The translations under genes and the position numbers were made by a program. The notes below the pieces were generated by a model. The model ran no database searches. It was not told where the DNA came from and was given only the letters and a program-made list of their open reading frames with translations. Below are positions 5,249 to 8,502 of a stretch of DNA of 8,502 nucleotides, one piece after another. This stretch comes from an uncultured Deinococcales bacterium (GTDB lineage Bacteria; Deinococcota; Deinococci; Deinococcales; Trueperaceae): assembly GCA_937934635.1 (NCBI GenBank), contig CALGZD010000274.1, forward strand, positions 1 to 8,502. The letters run 5' to 3'. Each line of letters begins with the position of its first letter. The first letter of the stretch is position 1.

Positions 5249-7576
5249 ATGAGCGAACTAAAGGGCAAAAAAATTGGTGTTTTTGTTGATGGTTTAGGTG
5301 AATACCACCTTCAATACCTACAACCAATGCGTGAGATGATCGCTAATCTGCAAATGTATATGTTGACATTTGTTGGATTTCAGCTTGGTTCTACTGCTGA
5401 AAAACTTAAGTTTGGGAATGATGTTTATAAGCTTGCAACCCAAAATAATTTAGATGGTCTTATTATTTTTGCAACGATTACTAACCGTTTGTCTGATGAT
5501 GCGTTTAAAGCATTTCTTCAAAACAAAGCTTTACCCATAGTTATTTTGGGAAGAGAGCTTGAAGGCTATAGTAGTGTGACGTCGAATCAAAGCACAGGTA
5601 TGCATCAGCTTATGCAGTACTTGTGCGATCAGTGCAACTACCAAAATTTTGCTTTTGTTCGTGGTTGGAAAGATAATTTTGATTCACAAGTTCGTGAAGA
5701 TATTTTTTGTGAGGAACTTAGTAAACGAGGCTTAGCAACGCCTGAATCTTTACGAGTTACTGGGGAGTTTTTTGCTCCAAAAGCAGAAGAAGTGACGTAT
5801 CAATTGCTTGATTCAGGTCAGCCTATTGATGTTATTGTCGCAGCAACTGATGCGATGGCACAAGGGGTTATCAATGCTTTAACAGATTTAAATATTAGTG
5901 TACCAGAAGATATTGCTGTAACTGGATTTGATGATGATGCTATTAGTGAGTTGACGATACCACCTTTGACAACAGTGCGACAACCAGTTGTGGAAATAGT
6001 ACAAAAAACGATTGATATATTAGTGAAATCTATGTTTGGGGCTTCCTGTATGAGTGAAGTTTTGCAGTCACAACTTGTGGTAAGAGAATCCTGCCAAACA
6101 ACTAAGCTAACAGAGCAGCAAGAAGTTAGTGTGGATGTACCTGAGAAGATTCAAGCAGCTTTTAGACAATACCTTGCTCAAGAACTTGATGATCGAGACC
6201 TACTTAAGTTTTGGTCTCATGAAGTGAAGCAGTGGAAACTAGAGCATGGTTCTTATCAGCTCTGTTTTGACTGGCTTGATTATTTTGTGAGAGAAGTTGA
6301 AATCAATCAGTTAGATGTTGATAAAAGAATAAATGCAAATAATTTTATCAAAAAAGCACGAAAAAATATTGTTAGCCTAATTAATTATACTAGCTATGAT
6401 GTAGGAAAGAAGTATCGTAATAATTTTATTAATGCAATGGATACTGGACGCTCAATGTGGGCTCAGTCAGATATGAGCATGTTGATGGACTACATTCAGA
6501 CGCAACTGCCAAAACGAAAGATTAATCAGTGTTATGTATTACTTAAGAGAAGTAATGCGGGTTTACGTCAAAGCTATACAGAACAGAAACCTGAATTAGA
6601 CCTTGAACTTATTCTTAGATACACTAAAGATACTGAAGACACTAAAGATACTGAATCAAAGCAGCAACAAGAGATGTTTTTTGATAGTAATTCATTTATA
6701 TCAGAACTTTTTGGTGAACTTACTTATGATTGTAGCTTGGTTTTTTTGCCTTTGTTTAGTGCCACTGGACTTTATGGCTATATGGTTATTGATTCGGAAA
6801 ATTTTAGGCATGGTAGTGATAATGAAGAAGAGTTTGAAACGATGTACTCATCATTTCGTCGTGATATGAGCAATGCTATCCACATCACTTTGCAACGCCA
6901 AGCTATTGCAACTCACATGTCTACACTTGAGAATCTAGTAGATAAGAGAACTGCAGAGCTTAGAAAAGAAATTGTTGAGCACAAAAGAACAGAGCTAGAG
7001 CTTCGTCTAGCAAATGGGCAGCTTGCAGAACAGGCAACGCAGGATGGTCTTACAGGTATCAATAACAGGTACGCATTTGATAAGTATTTAGAAAAGCAAT
7101 GGCTCGAGCACACGCAACAGTCTAAACCTATCAGTCTTATTCTTTGCGACATCGACCATTTCAAGCTTTATAATGATAACTATGGTCACCTACAAGGTGA
7201 TGACTGCCTTAAAGAAATTGCTGACTTACTTGTGAGTCAGGTGAATTATCCAAGAGATTTTGTGGCTAGGTATGGTGGTGAGGAATTTGTGATTGTTCTA
7301 CCAGATACTAGCGAAGTAGGTGCTTGTGAGGTGGCAGAAAAGATACATATTGCTTTATTTGAAAAAGCATTGCCGCATGAAACTTCGTTGACAATTCCTC
7401 AAGTGACCTTAAGCATGGGTATTTGTACACTGATACCAAGCTCTGAAACAAGCATGGAATTGATAATATTACAGGCGGATCAAGCGCTTTATTATGTTAA
7501 AAATCGAGGTCGAAATAATTTTCATCTTGGTATATTAAATTCTGAGAGTAGCCTTTCAGCTGCTTATAAATCCTGA
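5249..7576 (+). CDS. Soluble diguanylate cyclase with LacI-type ligand-binding sensor domain
   Basis: This is a 775-residue protein with no signal peptide or membrane helix, so cytoplasmic. Residues about 6-281 are a LacI/periplasmic-binding-protein type ligand fold: 'KIGVFVDGLGEY' start, 'DGLIIFATI', 'VAATDAMAQGVINAL', 'VPEDIAVTGFDDD' and 'IPPLTTVRQPV'. The LacI helix-turn-helix head is missing. A helical middle region (about 290-405) and a GAF-like segment (about 406-550, my inference) follow, then a coiled coil (about 556-596) and GGDEF (about 597-759). The catalytic site is intact: 'CDIDHFKLYNDNYGH' (Asp634, Phe638-Lys639, Asn642-Asp643) and GGEEF (676-680). It should make c-di-GMP from two GTP. 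The inhibitory RxxD site reads YPRD (667-670), so product inhibition may be absent. I chose ATG 5249 because the sensor fold starts there; GTG 5159 or ATG 5186 would add 30 or 21 residues. None has a strong Shine-Dalgarno. Monocistronic. Confidence 0.92.
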   Translation: MSELKGKKIGVFVDGLGEYHLQYLQPMREMIANLQMYMLTFVGFQLGSTAEKLKFGNDVYKLATQNNLDGLIIFATITNRLSDDAFKAFLQNKALPIVILGRELEGYSSVTSNQSTGMHQLMQYLCDQCNYQNFAFVRGWKDNFDSQVREDIFCEELSKRGLATPESLRVTGEFFAPKAEEVTYQLLDSGQPIDVIVAATDAMAQGVINALTDLNISVPEDIAVTGFDDDAISELTIPPLTTVRQPVVEIVQKTIDILVKSMFGASCMSEVLQSQLVVRESCQTTKLTEQQEVSVDVPEKIQAAFRQYLAQELDDRDLLKFWSHEVKQWKLEHGSYQLCFDWLDYFVREVEINQLDVDKRINANNFIKKARKNIVSLINYTSYDVGKKYRNNFINAMDTGRSMWAQSDMSMLMDYIQTQLPKRKINQCYVLLKRSNAGLRQSYTEQKPELDLELILRYTKDTEDTKDTESKQQQEMFFDSNSFISELFGELTYDCSLVFLPLFSATGLYGYMVIDSENFRHGSDNEEEFETMYSSFRRDMSNAIHITLQRQAIATHMSTLENLVDKRTAELRKEIVEHKRTELELRLANGQLAEQATQDGLTGINNRYAFDKYLEKQWLEHTQQSKPISLILCDIDHFKLYNDNYGHLQGDDCLKEIADLLVSQVNYPRDFVARYGGEEFVIVLPDTSEVGACEVAEKIHIALFEKALPHETSLTIPQVTLSMGICTLIPSSETSMELIILQADQALYYVKNRGRNNFHLGILNSESSLSAAYKS
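6621..6656 (+). repeat. 18-bp tandem duplication inside the cyclase gene
   Basis: ACACTAAAGATACTGAAG (6621-6638) is followed by a copy differing in the last base (6639-6656). It encodes TKDTED then TKDTES within an acidic, probably disordered loop of the GAF-like segment. It looks like a recent in-frame duplication. Confidence 0.85.
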
Positions 7577-7845
7577 TGGCAATATGCCCCTAAAAACATT
7601 GCACTTTGGCGGTTTATGAATGAACAAAAAAACTGTTCATTACACTTCGTTTGAAAGCACGCTCTAGCGTTTCCACGTAATGTTGACCCATGCTAAATGA
7701 GTTCGTTCCTACTCGTTACGAAGCTCGCCGATTCACTGACTTATACTAATTCCGTTTATATCCCTGTTTATATCTGTAGTTTAGTCTGATGTCATTTTTA
7801 TGTAGATATCTAGGTAACTCACAGATTATTAGATACAGACTATGG

Positions 7846-7875
7846 TTGAGTAAATGATAGCTTGTTTATTACATA
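7846..7875 (+). promoter_or_regulatory. Possible promoter before the structured element and lipoprotein gene
   Basis: TTGAGT (7846-7851) and TACATA (7870-7875) are separated by 18 bases. They would start a transcript near 7882, about a dozen bases before the first arm of the structured element. The match to consensus is modest and a promoter closer to the lipoprotein gene is not excluded. Confidence 0.3.
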
Positions 7876-7893
7876 TAGTTTCGGACACGGTAT

Positions 7894-8034
7894 TAGGTCA
7901 GTTAATCGTGGAAGAGCTTTTCTTATAGCATCCATTTGGCGGATGCACTCTCCGATTAACTGCTGTTGCAGTGAATCGTGGAACTGCTATAACGATGAAA
8001 CAAAAGCCCAAGACCTTAATCCTAGACTGACCTA
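7894..8034 (+). ncRNA. Candidate structured RNA or leader with alternative pairings
   Basis: The ends are a perfect 9-bp inverted repeat, TAGGTCAGT (7894-7902) and ACTGACCTA (8026-8034). Inside are the hairpins GCATCC/GGATGC (7928-7946) and CGATTAACTGC/GCAGTGAATCG (7953-7978, tetraloop TGTT, one mismatch). A competing perfect 10-bp pairing joins CAGTTAATCG (7899-7908) to CGATTAACTG (7953-7962); it would break both the outer helix and the second hairpin. The layout is that of a two-state leader upstream of the lipoprotein gene, whose start is 83 bases downstream. I recognise no known riboswitch family. A small palindromic mobile element is the main alternative. Strand is inferred from the downstream gene. 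Confidence 0.4.
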
Positions 8035-8116
8035 CAAAAGTAGTCGCTGTTCCTATATTAAAAGTAGCATAAAGACGGAAGACGCTAAAACAATTTAATT
8101 TAAGGGGCAGTAAACT

Positions 8117-8502
8117 GTGAAACGAATCATCATCATAGGTTGCATACTACTAGCAATAATAGTGGTTGCAGCATGTTCAGACAATAGTTTGGGCAGTAGT
8201 TCAGACAACAGCCGAACAACGTTAGGAAACGAGCTCGAGCTACCAGAAGCACTAGCAAACATAAGTTACCGTTCGGTCAGTAGTCAAGTTTTTGAAGAAC
8301 TCAGAGCTTCAGATTCACAAAACCCAGAAATAAACCCAGAAGTAAACCCAGAAGTAAACCCAGAAGCAAATCTAGAACAATTAGCAACCCAAGAGCTGTT
8401 AAACAACGGCGATTTTGAATCAGGGCTTACAAGCTGGGAAGCTTGTGACCCAGGAGCTTTAGTTTTATCAAATTCCACATTTGCATTTTCAGGAGAAAGT
8501 GC
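8117..8502 (+). CDS. Lipoprotein with NPEx repeats and a carbohydrate-binding-like domain (3' truncated by window)
   Basis: A GTG start at 8117, with AAGGGG nine bases upstream, opens a frame that stays open to the window edge (128 codons seen). Residues 1-19 are a lipoprotein signal (MKRIIIIGCILLAIIVVAA) with lipobox VAAC and lipidated Cys20. Ser21 at +2 favours outer-membrane sorting. Residues 21-68 are polar and Ser/Asn rich. Residues 69-84 are four NPE(I/V/V/A) units with a degenerate fifth. From about residue 94, 'ELLNNGDFESGLTSWEACDPGALVL' resembles the N-terminal strand of CBM_4_9-type or galactose-binding-like beta-sandwich domains, which often begin 'NGDFE.GL..W'. This suggests a surface lipoprotein that binds or cleaves polysaccharide, but the catalytic or main part is outside the window. 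The start is supported by the signal peptide. Confidence 0.85.
   Translation, partial: MKRIIIIGCILLAIIVVAACSDNSLGSSSDNSRTTLGNELELPEALANISYRSVSSQVFEELRASDSQNPEINPEVNPEVNPEANLEQLATQELLNNGDFESGLTSWEACDPGALVLSNSTFAFSGES
8321..8368 (+). repeat. Four 12-bp tandem repeats encoding NPEx
   Basis: Units AACCCAGAAATA, AACCCAGAAGTA (twice) and AACCCAGAAGCA run in frame, followed by a diverged fifth (AATCTAGAACAA). They form a Pro/Glu linker between the lipid anchor region and the folded domain. Confidence 0.88.

Larger units (their letters stand above)
7577..8116. other. 540-bp noncoding region rich in inverted repeats
   Basis: No convincing gene on either strand. The first part (to about 7740) has three hairpin-prone segments: AATGAAC/GTTCATT (7619-7641), GAAA..CGCT/AGCG..TTTC (about 7654-7673) and GAGTTCGT/ACGAAGCTC (7699-7726, one bulged base). 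None is followed by a T-run that would mark it as the cyclase terminator. Next come GTTTATATC twice (7754-7762, 7766-7774) and TAGTCTG/CAGACTA (7782-7788, 7836-7842). The second part is the element at 7894-8034, listed separately. Confidence 0.6.

Noticed and set aside
6913..7164. Minus-strand 83-codon frame inside the cyclase gene
   Set aside because: It is antisense to the coiled coil and GGDEF start, with no start signals of its own.
7894..8034. Known riboswitch (c-di-GMP, glycine, TPP) or integron attC site
   Set aside because: I could not find the conserved cores of these riboswitches, and the arms do not match the RYYYAAC / GTTRRRY attC boxes.
7862..8098. Plus-strand 78-codon frame opening with TTG
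   Set aside because: It crosses the inverted repeats of the structured element, lacks a ribosome-binding site and its translation looks random (CCCSES, many Ser/Arg/Tyr).
8284..8478. Minus-strand frame with repeated FTSGF residues
   Set aside because: It is the antisense shadow of the NPEx repeats in the lipoprotein gene, whose signal peptide and lipobox make the plus strand the coding one.

Overview
The window is AT-rich, densely coded bacterial DNA. Signal-peptide and lipobox proteins, a Sco1/SenC copper chaperone and a GGDEF regulator point to a Gram-negative aerobe, most likely a gammaproteobacterium. I cannot name the genus. There are no rRNA, tRNA, IS or CRISPR features.

Layout. Bases 1-487 hold no convincing gene: a possible gene tail at the extreme left, a doubtful 67-codon ORF with a good ribosome-binding site, a GC-rich palindrome, and a hairpin terminator. 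A minus-strand operon follows (2497 down to 488): a membrane-anchored DUF3105 protein, a Sco1/SenC protein and a small exported YtkA/FixH-like protein with a C-terminal membrane anchor. This looks like a copper-delivery or cytochrome-oxidase assembly set. A second minus-strand operon (4757 down to 2662) encodes an OmpR-family response regulator with an unusual N-terminal tail of eight five-residue repeats, and its HAMP-containing sensor kinase. The two genes overlap by four bases (ATGA), and a terminator follows the kinase. A divergent intergenic region of about 490 bp carries short repeats and a near-palindrome. It leads into a plus-strand gene for a soluble diguanylate cyclase whose sensor is a LacI-type sugar-binding fold without the DNA-binding head.

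Downstream lies a 540-bp noncoding stretch rich in inverted repeats. Its second half (7894-8034) has arms that can pair in two mutually exclusive ways, as expected of a structured RNA or leader. It sits upstream of a lipoprotein gene (GTG start at 8117) that runs off the right edge; the lipoprotein has an NPEx repeat linker and the start of a carbohydrate-binding-like domain.

The genes form three functional groups: respiratory copper handling, a membrane-stress type two-component system, and ligand-responsive c-di-GMP synthesis next to a surface lipoprotein. The structured segment before the lipoprotein gene is the best candidate for something undescribed; the repeat-tailed response regulator is second.
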